A DNA stretch of 64,000 bases. It comes from Brachypodium distachyon. Its lineage: Eukaryota; Streptophyta; Magnoliopsida; Poales; Poaceae. This document shows, in pieces, positions 1 through 11,253 of this stretch. A model generated the notes under the pieces. The model was not told the origin of the DNA. It saw only the letters and a program-made list of their open reading frames with translations, and did no database searches. The stretch spans positions 32,116,150 through 32,180,149 of the forward strand of contig NC_016134.3 in NCBI RefSeq assembly GCF_000005505.3. Direction: 5' to 3'. The position numbers and the translations under genes are program-made. Within the stretch, counting starts at the first letter, position 1, and each line of letters starts with the position of its first letter.

Positions 1-3000
1 GGCCCCCCCGGAAGAGAAGAGGAACTGGTCCTTCGACTCGAAGGATTACTTCCCGGAGGCTACCGAGATCCATGCCAGGATCCTCGAGCTCAAAGAGAAG
101 GGGATGGCGGCTGACGATCTGTTGGCAACCTTCGTATACCGGCGCTTGTGCCCGCTCCAGCACCGGATTCACAAGATGTGCTACTACGGTGGCCAATTTG
201 ACCCGAACAGGGTGTCGACCATCAAGCTCTCCCATGCTGAGGTTCGGCGCCGGGTCAAGGCAATCGCCAAGACCAGCATGTCGGAGAAGTGGGCATGGGG
301 TATGCCGGCATATGCCCGGGATCACCGCGCTCCTCCGGTAAACCTTAACTCATAGTTACTTCATGTCTATATCCAACATACAGCTATGCTGGCACTTGTC
401 CAATACGTATTTATCTCGGTTCAACTCGACTCCTTTATGCAGGACTTCACTATTCAGTGCAAGGAAGACGGGGGTTCCCCCGACAAGCGCTTCGCGCCCC
501 CGCGCAAGTCCGCCGACGCTGAAGATCTAGACTCGGAGGACTTCATGCCAATCCCGCATGCCGGCCCTCGTTGCACCGAATGTAAGAAACTCTAACATTT
601 TTCTGTAATTTCTTCAACATTTGTCAATAACGTGACAATACTCTCCTTTTTTCTGGATACAGCCGACTCGGGCGAGCCTACTGCGGAAGTGCCAACTCGG
701 GAGAAACGCGCCATCATAAAGAAGCGCGCCGCCAAGAAGGAGCTTCCCCAAAACGTGAAGCGGAAGAGGGGTGCAGCTCGTGGCCCCAAGCCCAAACCCC
801 TGGTTGTCGGGTAAGGCCTATCTCACCTCGACTGCTTATGTGGGCCTTCTTCTTTTGTTGTCAAGTAAGTAGCTAAATTTTACTTCTGCAGGGAGGCTTT
901 GAAGGCCACACAATCTCAGACATGTATTGCGTCTGAGATTCCGACGGGTCGTTCTTCCCGCGCTGAGGCCTCAAACCCGGCCGCGGGCGGGACCGAGACC
1001 ACCACGGATCAGACATCCCCCGCCCGGGATGTCGGTCCAAGTGCCGACACCACAGTTGTCGGCCAATCCGAGACTCCTGCGGCCGGGGCTCGGCCACCGA
1101 GGCTGCTACCGAGGCAGCCCCTTCCTCGGCCGCAGTCGAGACATCAGTAGAGCCACCGGCCTCCGAAACACCACAAGAGCTAGTGACGGGTCCTCAGGAC
1201 CCCCAAGATCTGCAGCCGACTCCGACTCCTCCGCCATCTTCGTCACCGCCGAAGGAGGACGCCCAAGCCGCTGCTGCCCGAGCCGCAAAGGCTAAAGGCC
1301 CTGCTGCTGCTGCAGGGTCGACGGTTCCGGGATCTGCTGCCCCACGTCGCTCCGGTCGGCAACAGGAGATTCCGCTCCAGACATCCAGCGGGCAAATCTG
1401 GGGATCACTGGGCCAGTCCATCATGGACTGGAACAACGCTGATCACTACGAAGTGACCTCCAGCACCGTGCAGTCAGCGTGGCAGAGCCCCTTGGTGGGC
1501 CCACCCCCGGCAGCGACTCCGGAGTCGGTGGCGGCTCGGATGTATCAAGCCCGGGTGACCTTGTTCGAGACGAGCCGAGCTACCGAGGTACGCCGAAATT
1601 CTTAAGAAATTTTAACTCTCAATTCCAGTATTCCAGTATAGTATCCATACTGCTAGTCCCCGAGGTTGAGGGCGAGTAAGAATTAGTCGGCCTGAAGCTT
1701 ATCTCATAGAACTTCAAACATCTATTCCCCGAGATGCAGGCCGAGTTTAGAATATTCGGCCTGAAGCTTAGAAGCTTCAAACACTTATTCCCCGAGATTC
1801 CAGTCGAGTTTAGAATAGTCGGCCTGAAGCTTTGAAGCTTCAAACACTTATTCCCCGAGATTCAGGTCGAGTCTTAGAATAGTCGGCCTGAAGCTTAGAA
1901 GCTTCAAACACTTATTCCTCATTAGTTGCCTGTTGTAGTGAACTCACTTGTGCATCGTTACCTTGCAGCCTTTAAGGGGCTCTTGGGCAAATCCAAGAAG
2001 CTGGCGGCGTCGCACGAGGCCCTGAAGGCTGAGCGCGAGAGCCAGAGTAAGTATATTCTGCGAAGATAAGATCTCTGTCCGAGTATCCATATTCGGCATA
2101 AACTGACACTTGTTCTTGTTCACAGCCGGAGATAACGCCCAAGTAGCGAAGCTGCTGAAGCGCGTCTCCGAGGTGCAAGGTAACAGTTCATCCCCAATCC
2201 GAGTTCCATTCCTATTAAACGTCAGCTTCTGTAATATATATCCATTTAAACATATGAGAAGACTCGGCTGGCGAGCAGCACCGGGAAGAAATTTCCCGGC
2301 TGCAGGCGCAGATCGCAACGCAGGCCGAGGCGCACAAGACCGAGGTGAAACAACTCACCTCGGCCCTCTCTTCCCAGGCCGACGAGAAAATCCGCCTGGA
2401 GGATGAGGTGAAGAAGGGGAAGGCCCTCGCTGCCGAGCTCGAAACTCGCGCCATCGCCGCTGAGCTAGAGGATGCCGAGAAGGCCGGCCTTCTCAAGGCC
2501 CTTCGGCGTGATATCATCAAGATTGATAGCATGCTGACAAGTAAGCTGAACTTCTTCATTTTGTTGCTTGTTTGAATATCAGCACTAATCATGCCGAGAC
2601 TGACTACCAATCTTCTGCTTCTGCCAGAATTCTTCCCCTCGTCTCTCCCGCACGCTCAAGAGGGTGTGGCGAAGGCTCGCCGGAAAAGGGATCCGGCGGT
2701 AGCAGCGGGGGCGCCATATGAGTGGGACTTGGAAGACTACCTGGTGAGCATCGCGAGCCGGGTCAAACCTCTCAGGTCATTCGGTGTTGACATGCTGGAT
2801 GCCGGCCTCCGAACCTTCAGCGCACTGTGGCCCGGCGAAGAGACTCCGTTGGAGATCCCGAAACTAGCGAGGCGGCTGCACGAGGCCCTGTCCCGGCTGA
2901 ATGAGAGGCGGGAGTCGGCCGCACGCGTCGGTGCTGACGATGCTCTGTCGTTCGTACTATCCTGGTACGACGGCATCAACCTTGATGTGCTGCAGACAGT

Positions 3001-3232
3001 GCGGACCGACTCCCCCAACCTCTCGGATCCGGACTTGGTGGCCAAGCGCAAGGAGCGGGCCTATTCCTTCATACAATATGCCGACGTGCATAAATTTGTA
3101 GAAGGCCCAATCTCCGACGCCGAAGCCGAGATGTCGGACGGGGAGGAAGAAGCGGGAGATGAAGAAGCTGCTTTGGAGTCGGCCTCCACTGCGCCGAGTT
3201 CCGGCGCCAATAACACGTCTGTATCTTCTTAG
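1..3232 (+). CDS. Spliced antisense gene of the Tat element (putative gypsy-type transposon protein), partial
   Basis: A multi-exon reading frame runs opposite to gag-pol. Exons inferred from open frame plus GT/AG sites are <1-337, 443-581, 663-810, 892-1587, 1969-2046, 2126-2179, 2262-2540 and 2628-3232 (stop). The first exon resembles the 'putative gypsy type transposon' domain annotated widely in plants (contains WSFDSKDYFPEATEIH). The middle is Ala/Pro/Thr-rich, a low-complexity linker. Exons at 1969-2540 encode a Glu/Lys-rich heptad-like coiled coil, and the last exon gives a helical domain with an acidic tail ending NNTSVSS. A frameshift near 1090-1105 and a phase mismatch at the 1587/1969 junction suggest a decayed copy. 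The start is off-window. The function of this protein in Tat elements is not established. Confidence 0.7.
1655..1918 (+). repeat. ~64-bp tandem repeat, four copies
   Basis: Four imperfect copies of a unit containing cggcctgaagctt followed by ttcaaacacttattccccgag lie inside the fourth intron of the antisense gene. The cggcctgaagctt word starts at about 1688, 1757, 1820 and 1884, giving periods of 69, 63 and 64 bp. It explains why this intron (1588-1968) is the longest in that gene. Confidence 0.8.
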
Positions 3233-3835
3233 TTTACTCATGAAAAATTTAGAGTGGTTAGATCCCCGGAATGCCGGGTGCAAATGTAACCGACATACTT
3301 TGTTTGCCAAGTACTATGTTCTTAATCTTAATAAAGTCTTTTGTTTATCAAATTCCCGACCGAGTCCCCGAGTGCATTTTTTCTCTTAGTGAAATTTTAC
3401 AACTTCGGTTCTTTTGTCTACCTTGCCGGCGTTCGACGTATGAATCAAAAAAATGTAGCTCGAAGAGTTCGCTCGCCAACAACCAAGTTAAAAAGAAATG
3501 CCGAGTTAAGATAATGTGTATCTCGGATCGCCTCTTTGCTTGTTCCCTTATTCATTTTTTGTGTGCTCGGTTAGTTTATACCCGTCTCTAGGTTGCCATG
3601 AAGCCAGGTTGCGGACAACAGCGAAGTCATAGAGAGATTTTGTCAATACCGACACACTACTAGATTAACGTAAGATTATGCAATTAAGCCATGCCGACAT
3701 ACAAAAGAAAATTGTAACACAGCATTTAAATGACATGGAAGTCCCCGAGTTTCTTTTAAGAACCCGGCGGATAATTTCCTTGTCTTAATTCAAACATTCA
3801 ACATAAGGAAAAAAATCGATACAAATACTCAGCTT
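3233..3835. other. Gap between convergent gag-pol and antisense gene
   Basis: About 600 bp between the stop of the antisense gene (3232) and the last recognisable integrase codons (3836). It is AT-rich with no convincing reading frame. It is the likely 3'-UTR/overlap zone of the two convergent transcripts, including the short cttaataaag stretch near 3328 that could serve as a plus-strand poly(A) signal. Confidence 0.4.
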
Positions 3836-4870
3836 TCAAGTATAGAACGGACGGAGCAACGCTACATTCCACGGCCTCTTGGTCTCTTCGCCTGACCGGT
3901 CCATCATGTTCGCCTTGAGATCTCGTGCATCTATAAGATAGTAAGAATCATTGTGGAGTGCCTTGCTCACAATAATGGGTTCTTCCCATGGAGGTGATAA
4001 TTTGTGCATGCCGGCTGTGCGCTGCACAAGCCGGAGGACAAGATCTCCTTCTCAGAATACTCGCGGGCAGACCTTTCGATTGTGATAACGCCTTAGGTGC
4101 TGTTGATAGATGGCCGACCGAGATAGAGCCAATTCCCGTGCTTCTTCGAGCAGGTCGACATCGTTTTCTCGGGCCTCTTTTACCTCAGCCTCCGTATACA
4201 TGGTTACTCGTGGAGAGTCATGTTCAATGTCGGCTGGTAGGACAGCTTCCGCCCCGTATACGAGGAAGAATGACGTGTAGCCTATAGAGCGACTGGGAGT
4301 CGTCCTGAGACTCCATAGCACAACCGGAAGTTCATCCAGTTAGCATCCTGGAGTACGCTCCAATGGCTCGATTAGCCGGGGTTTTATGCCGGCCAAAACC
4401 ATGCCGTTTGCCCTTTCAACTTGCCCATTGGATTGAGGATGTGCTACGAAAGCAACATCCAACCGGATCTTCTTTTCAAGATGATATCCTTCAGAAATGA
4501 CACCGCGGTTTTGCCGTCAGACTTCTTTATCAGCTTGACCTCGATCCAGTTGGTGAACTTGTCAACCATGACCAGGATATTCGTCATGCCTCCTCACGCC
4601 CGCTTGAACGGTCCTACCATATCTAAACACCAGACGGCAAATGGCCAAGTGATTGGAATGGTTTTGAGTTCGGATGCCGGCATATGAATCTTACTGGCAT
4701 ATCTCTGGCAGCCGTTGCACCTCCTGACTATGTCTTCTGCTTCTTGTAGTGCACTCGGCCAGTAAAAACCATGCCGGAAAGCTTTGCCCACAAGCGTTCT
4801 CGAAGATGCGTGATGACCACACTCGCCTTGATGAATATCCTGAAGTATTTCTTGTCCTTCCTCCGGCTTG
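3836..4870 (-). pseudogene. Tat integrase (zinc-binding, catalytic core and C-terminal parts), frameshifted
   Basis: Fragments in several frames cover an integrase. The N-terminal zinc-binding/linker part (GFYWPSALQEAEDIVRRCNG, with CNGCQRYA) is at about 4700-4790. The start of the catalytic core (WCLDMVGPFK, carrying the first Asp) is near 4600, and the later core (YGAEAVLPADIE) near 4220. The C-terminal module ends near 3836 with RPWNVALLRPFY. The core is split by frameshifts and stops between about 4320 and 4600, so no active integrase can be made. It is the distal end of pol, next to the antisense gene. Confidence 0.85.
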
Positions 4871-4872
4871 AC

Positions 4873-5625
4873 TCACCGCTGTAAGACGTTAGTAACGCTC
4901 CTCTTGTAAAGCTCACCATCGATGATGGTGTACGCTTTCGCTCTTCTCTGGATTTGTCTTGCCGACAGTTCTTCTTCCGGGAGACTCCCATCTTTAAGGT
5001 AACACATTATTGGTTGCGCCCATGCCGGCACAGGATGAGTGGTGAAGATTGGCTCATCCGTCTCGTCTATCTCCATTGGCTCAATTGCCATTGTTTCTGC
5101 TGAGCTAAGGCGCTCAGTCCCCGGGTTACCGGAACCGCTGCCACTGTCAATGTCCATGGGAGTGACATCGGCTTCTGAGCTCGCCGGGATAAATATCGAC
5201 TCCGATTCTGGTGAGGGTTTGATGGATGGTTTACGTAAATGCTCTAACGCCACACCAGTTGGAATAGCCTGTCGCGTCGAACCGAGTTTCGACAATGTGT
5301 CGGCTGTTTCATTTTCCGCCCGAGGTATATGATGAAACTCACATCCTTCGAAATGGCCACTGATCTTCTGGACATGAAAACAGTATAGCGCCATGTTGGC
5401 ATCCAATGCATCACAATTACCAGAAACCTGCTGGACGACCAGGTCGGAATCACTTAAACATTGAATCCGGCGGATTCCAGTTTCCTTCGCCATTTTCAAT
5501 CCGTGCACAAGTGCCTCATACTCAGCAACATTGTTGGATGCTGCGAAGTGAATCTGCAATATGTATTTAAGTTGGTCGCGCTTTGGCGAGGTCAGAACTG
5601 TGCCGGCACCAAGCCCACTTTTCAT
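4873..5625 (-). pseudogene. Second, archaeal-type RNase H of the Tat pol
   Basis: A 250-residue frame holds an RNase HI fold distinct from the usual gypsy RNase H upstream. Visible motifs are NNVAEYEALVHGLKMA (catalytic Glu in the AEYEAL helix), CLSDSDLVVQQ (Asp) and ENETADTLSKLG (the last Asp). It is followed by an acidic linker (DVTPMDIDSGSGSGNPG) and a short conserved stretch leading to integrase. A second RNase H between RT-RH and integrase is established for the Tat/Ogre clade. The first catalytic strand is missing from this frame, which begins MKSGLGAG. Confidence 0.85.
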
Positions 5626-5652
5626 CTTAGAGCCGTCAAAATGTAATTTCCA

Positions 5653-7035
5653 TTAGTTAGTTTCCGGGGGCGGTGGTTCATACTCCATCTCGGCCCAATC
5701 CACCAAGAAATCCGCCAAAGACTGAGATTTCACGGCATCCCGTCTGTCGTACTGCAGCGCATAGGGTGCTAGCTTGACAGCCCATTTTGCGACTCGGCCG
5801 CTCGCGTCTTTGTTACTCATGATTTCCGAAACGGGTGCCTCACATATAACTCGGATCTGATGTGCCTCAAAGTAATACTTTAACTTCTTTGCTGCCATAC
5901 ACACACCATATGCCATCTTTTGGTAGTGGGGATAATTTTGCTTGGACGATGATAACACCTTGCTCAAGTAATATACCGGTCTCTGCACTGATTTGCCATC
6001 CCTTTCCACTACAATCACAGCACTGATAACCCGATTTGTCGCTGCTATGTATAACAACATAGGCTCCTTTTCCATCGGCGAAACTAATATGGGTGCCGTA
6101 GCAATCATCTTTTTCAGCTCTTGAAAAGGTAGGTCCGCCTGTGGTGTCCACACAAATTTGTCGGTTTTCTTCATCAGCTGGTATAAGGGCATAGCCTTTT
6201 CACCTAGCTGACTAACGAAACGACTCAACGACCCTAGGCATCCCGTGAATTTCTGCACGTCTTTGAGGCACTTTGGCAGTTTCATTCTTTCTATAGCAGC
6301 AATTTTCACATGGTTCGTTTCTATTCCTCGGCTTGATACCAGGAAACCGAGCAACTTTCCTGCCGGCACACCGAATGTGCACTTGGCCGGGTTCAGTTTC
6401 ATTCGGAACCTCCGCAGATTTGCGAATGTTTGCCGGATATCATCCAGGAGCGTGGCGCTCTGTTTGGTTTTTATGATGACATCGTCGACATATACCTGTA
6501 CATTTTTGCCGAGTTGATCATGTAAGCACTTCTGCATGCACCTTTGATAGGTAGCTCCTGCATTTCTCAAACCAAACGGCATAGTGCGATAGCTATAAGC
6601 CCCGAACGGGGTGATAAATGATGTCTTATTTGATCATTAGGGTTCAGTGGTATCTGATGAAAACCAGAATACACATCCACAAAAGACAACAACTCACACC
6701 CGGCAGTGGAATCAATCACTTGATCGATCCGAGGTAATGGAAATGGGTCTTTGGGACATGCCTTGTTTAGGCTGGTGTAGTCGATATAGATGCGCCATAC
6801 TTTGGCAGCAGTTGGGTCGTCTTTCTTCTTCTCGACCATGATCGAGTTTGCCAGCCAGTTGGGATGCAACACTTCCATGATAAAGCCGGCAACTAGAAGC
6901 CAGGATACCTCTTCTGATATGACTTTCCTTATGTCATCGACAAAGCATCAAAGGGGCTGCTTCATCGGTCTTGCATTTGTTCTCACATGTAGTGAGTGCT
7001 CAGCTAACTCCCTCGGCACACCTGGCAGGTCTTGA
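5653..7035 (-). pseudogene. Reverse transcriptase and gypsy RNase H
   Basis: The fingers/palm half is at 6567-6878 (IYIDYTSLNKACPKDPFPLP, SFVDVYSGFHQI). The frame then shifts near 6570-6600 into 5653-6582, which carries MPFGLRNAGATYQR, the catalytic YVDDVIIKT box, the LNPAKCTFGVPAGKLLGF motif and the Ty3-type RNase H through QSLADFLVDW. RT converts the element RNA to DNA. The YVDD residues are intact but the enzyme is split by at least one frameshift. Decayed sequence from about 6880 to 7272 links it to the protease upstream. Confidence 0.9.
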
Positions 7036-7272
7036 GTTGACCATGCGAAGATATCCCGATTTTCACGGAGGAAGCTGCTGAGCTCGCCTTCCTATTTCTC
7101 CCCTAGGCCGGCACCAATGATGACGGTGCGGTCCAGGAACTCGCTGTCAACCTGTACTTTCTTTGTCTCCTTGGCTGCCTGAAAAGCTACGCTTCCATGA
7201 GGATTGGTCATTGCCGGTAGATCGACTTGTGCCGCCTGCGCCATCGCAACAGCTTCTTGTAATTTCTTCTTC

Positions 7273-7863
7273 TCACCAGCGATGACTAGCGATGACCAGC
7301 GACTCGGCCAAAGCAGACCCGGCCGCCGCGCATTCCATTGAGCGTTTGTAGTTGCCCGTGATAGTTATGGTACCATTTGTTCCCGGCATCTTCATCTTCA
7401 GATAACCAATGTGAGTAGTAGCCATGAACTTGGCGAGTGCCGGCCTACCCAACAGTGCATGGTACGGGCTACTAAGGTCCACCACCTCGAACACTGGATT
7501 CTCGGTCAGACAGTTCTCCCTGGTGCCGAATAAGACGTCCACTCAGATCTTGCCTACCGGGGCACAAGACACTCCCAGCACAATACCATGAAAGGTAGTC
7601 CGACTGGGCTCAAGCATGTTATTTGTAATGCCGAGCTTAAGCATCGTGTCCCGGTATAGGATATTGATGCTACTCCCATTGTCAATGAGAACCCGAGTGA
7701 ACTTGACGTTAATGTCGGGCCCAATGAGCGTCGGGTCGACCACCAAGGCATATCCACCAGGGTTGGGCATAACCTTGGGATGGTCTGCCCAGTTCCAGTT
7801 GACCTCCTGATCTGACCAATACATGAATTTTGGAACAGTCGGCATAACATCATTAACTTCCAT
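7273..7863 (-). pseudogene. Aspartic protease and linker
   Basis: Two abutting frames (7543-7863 and 7273-7542, separated by a stop) encode a retropepsin-like domain with the active-site segment FTRVLIDNGSSINILYRDTM, in which the usual DTGSS is DNGSS, a common variant in plant Tat elements. The next part is VVDLSSPYHALLGRPALAKF, the conserved flap/LLGRP segment. The protease would release mature gag and pol proteins. It is broken by the internal stop. Confidence 0.85.
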
Positions 7864-8312
7864 TTCTCACCTGCTTTGACTTTGCTTGTCAGTGCGCTCA
7901 GTGATGAAAATCATGTAGCTCTGGTGAGGCTCCTTGTACTCGTTTCTCCCGGCATCCCTAGGATTTCTTGTCCCTCCACCTGGTTGACTGCATTGTTTTC
8001 CTAAGGGGGTCCTTGGATCTGTGCGTTTGCGCCTATGAGGGGTGGAGGTGGGGGTAACTGGCTTGCCTCGCCGTTCTCGGCCCGTTGCATCCAGCTGCAT
8101 TGCCGCGTCGTGTGGTTCGCCGGCTTGTTGGGGTTAGTCATGTGAAAACGACAAGGCTGATCCAGCATCACCTCGAAAGTATACTTCGGCTTATCCTGCC
8201 AGGGCTTCTTTTGCTCCCCCTTCTTATCCCATTGCTGATTTCCTGTTTTTTGACGCTGGTTGGAACCGGCATCAGGTTGGTCCTGAACTGCAGCGACATG
8301 GGCTGGCCCGTA

Positions 8313-10054
8313 TCAGTAATCCTGCCTGTCATCCCTTCTTCTGTTGCGGTGATCTTGATGATCATTCCTCCGGAAAGCCCCTGCAGGATTGTATGTCGGC
8401 TGCTCCCTTTGTGGTTCCGCCGGCATCAGCGATGGCTGAGTCGGATCGCCGAGCGCATACATGTCGGCGATCCTGATCATTTCAGATAGAGTGGTCGGCA
8501 TCTCTCTTTGCAGCCTCTGCCATAGCATGCTGCCGTGCCGACATCCCTGGGCAAACCATGCTATGGCTTGCGATTTCACTATTCCTTCACAGGAATTGCG
8601 GAGATTATTCCACCTTGTCAGGTAATCCCGGTCAGTCTCGTTGTCTCTTTGCTTGCACATGGACAACAGTTGAGGACGTTTTGGCCTCTTGTAAGTGCTG
8701 GTGAAGTTACTAACAAAGGCTTCCTCGAAATCAATCCAGCAGTTGATGCTGCTCTCCGGCAAGTTGTTCAGCCATATCCTTGCCGGTCCTACAAGCATCT
8801 GGGGTACGTAACGCACTGCCCATCTGCGATTACCACCTGCCACGCTTACTGCCGTGACATAGTCTTCCAGCCAATCTTCCGGTTTAGTACTGCCGTCATA
8901 CGTTCTCGTACCCCTGGGCAACTGAAAACCCGGGGTTGGTCTTTCCCTCATGATTCGGTTCGCAAAGCAACGCGGTCCCGGAGGACCTTGCTCTTCTTGG
9001 AGCTTGGACAGATAGATTCGATCAAGTCGATGCCGAGCATCCAGGGGTGAAACCTGCCTGTTGCCGACTCTGCCTCCGAGCGGACCGAGGTTGTCGCGTT
9101 CTCGCCTGATATAACCCTCGTCAGCCAAGGCCAAGTATCCGTCATCATGACGATCATACCGGCAATCTTCACCTCGATACAGGGGGTTGCGCCCGACACC
9201 CTGCTGTCTTGCAGCAGTATGGGGTGCTGGACCCCGAGGTCGGTGTCCGTGATCGAATGAGTAACGCTCCTGCTGATCTCGGCGATTACCGCCGGGACGC
9301 AGACCACTTTGGCTATCATCAACCCTTCTGACTATTTGCCTCTCAGCCAAGGCTGGATCATAACGTTCAAGCTGCTTATCCCGGCCAGAGTTGACACTTT
9401 TGTCCCGTTTGCCACCAGGCGAGGATGCTTGTTTGTCAACCCGGCCACCAGCATCTGCAGCCGAGTGAATGACCTGCGATGCACCGGGTTTGCCGTGCAT
9501 TCTCATGTATGCCTCATTCTGCTCATTAGCTGTTTAGAGCAGCTCTTTCACGCACAGTTGCTGCTGCCGAAGTGCCTCTCCCATGAGATTCGGCAACTCC
9601 TCAGCCGCAGCCTCGGCAGCCCTGAGATTCTTGACAGGGGTATTGTACTTCGGCTTTAGTGCCGAGGCAAACTTGCCGACACTGCTGGCGCTCCCCTGCC
9701 ATCTCTAGCTATCTCGGCGTTCAGGTTCTTGCCACGGTTACGCACTTCTCCAACTCTGCTAGGGTTACTTAACGCAGTAGAACTGAGACCATGGGCTTTA
9801 TTGTACTCACGGAGCGAGATATCGAGGCTCTGTAGAGCGTTGGCGACGTCGACCGCCTCCTTCAGCAGCTTCTGCCTCTCCAGCTCCAATTCTGCCTGCA
9901 GCTGAGCCGGGTTAACGTTCGACGCTACCGGCGTGGTCAACCTCTCGATGGAGGCCTGGATCTGAGTCGACTTCGGCGGCAAAGCCGACGTGCCGGCCTG
10001 AGCAGCGATGTTCTCCGGCTTCTCCAAGGGGAGCTTCGTCGTTCTACCAGACAT
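8313..10054 (-). pseudogene. gag polyprotein
   Basis: Start chosen at the Met of MSGRTTKLPLEKPENI (10054), about 390 bp downstream of the 5' LTR. The N-terminal part to about 9656 is helical. A frameshift near 9656 leads to the 8313-9506 frame, which carries the capsid-like retrotransposon gag domain (TYDGSTKPEDWLEDYVTAV, VGPARIWLNNLPESSINCW, SMCKQRDNETDRDYLTRWNN). A basic, Arg/Asp-rich tail follows (DHQDHRNRRRDDRQDY). 7867-8312 holds a degenerate nucleocapsid/linker region with no intact frame. Gag forms the particle that packages element RNA. Confidence 0.85.
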
Positions 10055-10423
10055 GGCTGGGACCGCGCCACTTCCTGCGGCGTCCCTTCCCGTATCGGCA
10101 CCGTGAGCGGTCACCATTACCTCCACACGGTCAGTGGGGCAGTCAGCATGCCGGCCGCGAACCGTGCAGGTGGCGGGTGGATCTTCGGCCATCACCACCT
10201 ACTCTGGGTACCTGCAAGGGCGGTCAGTAGCCACATAAACCTCATGCCTGCCGATGTTGATGAAGCGGTCGGCACAGGGAAGCGGCGCGCCGTCGAAGCA
10301 TCCCGCGTTGTTGTCGATGAAACCTAGAGAGCCGAATCTCTGGACCAAACCGGAGACCACGCGCTCTCCGGTGAGGAGGAAGCTTCCTGTCCGGATGAAA
10401 ACTCGAGCCAGCACCGCTGCTGG

Positions 10424-10440
10424 CCTCACGGTGGGCGCCA
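10424..10440 (-). promoter_or_regulatory. Primer-binding site of the gypsy element
   Basis: Two bases inside the LTR end on the minus strand lies TGGCGCCCACCGTGAGG, the position and form of a tRNA primer-binding site (TGGCGCC start). Which tRNA primes it is not settled here. Confidence 0.65.
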
Positions 10441-10442
10441 AC

Positions 10443-11253
10443 TGTCGTGGTGGTGTCACGGCAGATGCCATAGGATGGCTTAAGTTGGGACCGATGGACG
10501 ATGAAGGAACCGAAGGAGGGAGGACGTGAAGAAGAACACGCACAATTCACACAAGAACACACCGATTTACCCAGGTTCGGAGCCCTCTTGTCGAGGTAAG
10601 ACTCCTACTCCTGCTTAGTTGTATTAGCCGAGCTTGATAAGCTCTACAATGGCGCTCCTTGAGCTGTATTCTTGAGGAAGAAGAAGAAGAAGAAAGGGGA
10701 AACCCTAGAATGCTCTCTCCCTTCCCTACAGAGGGGTAAGGTTCTATTTATAGGCCACCCATGTTACACTGCCATGTGGGCCGAGTCTAACGTCATCTTC
10801 CTTGGGCCCCGCCAGGCACGCGACTTGGTTCCCTCTAGGCAGCACCGCAGGGGACAAGGCAACTTTACTTTTCCTGCCAGCCGACAGCGGGTACAGCTAT
10901 CCTTTGCCGGCTTCCGTCATAGATTCCCCTTTCGGTGCTTCTTTAGCGTGGTCACCTGACACCAACATGCAGGCGTTGACCGCTTTCCCTGGAGCGATGA
11001 TGGCGTTGCTTTACTTTGCATCGCGCGGTCAGGATAAGACAGTTGAGGGATCTCGGCTACTGCCGAGACCAACGTGCTCATCCTTATCCTGCAAACTCAT
11101 AAGATAAGATAGCCCTGCCGGCATACGCTCGGCGTGCCGGCTTAGCATTAGTTGTACTCTGTGATGCTGGCATACGTAACTACACCGGTCTTGCCTCCGT
11201 TATCTCGGCTAGAGTTGTGGCGTCATGACTCTACCCGGGGTCATCCCCCGACA
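10443..11253 (-). repeat. 5' LTR of the Tat element (811 bp)
   Basis: Boundaries are set by 5-bp inverted termini tgtcg...cgaca at 10443 and 11253. On the minus strand the LTR starts TGTCGGGGGATGACC. A TATA box (CTATAAATA, minus) is at 10744-10752. A GAA-rich run at about 10674-10697 lies downstream of it, in the transcribed part. The LTR drives gag-pol leftwards. Confidence 0.9.

Larger units (their letters stand above)
1..11253 (-). mobile_element. Ty3/gypsy Tat-lineage LTR retrotransposon, decayed, 3' end off-window
   Basis: Reading on the minus strand, the order is 5' LTR (10443-11253), leader, gag, aspartic protease, reverse transcriptase with RNase H, a second RNase H, integrase, then a long region carrying a gene on the opposite strand. 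That order, the extra archaeal-type RNase H and the opposite-strand gene between pol and the 3' LTR are established marks of the plant Tat clade (Grande/RIRE2/Retrand-like). Coding is broken by many frameshifts and stops, so the copy is not autonomous. The 3' LTR and polypurine tract lie beyond position 1, so LTR divergence and the full target duplication cannot be read; the flank after the 5' LTR is tcaac. Confidence 0.9.
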
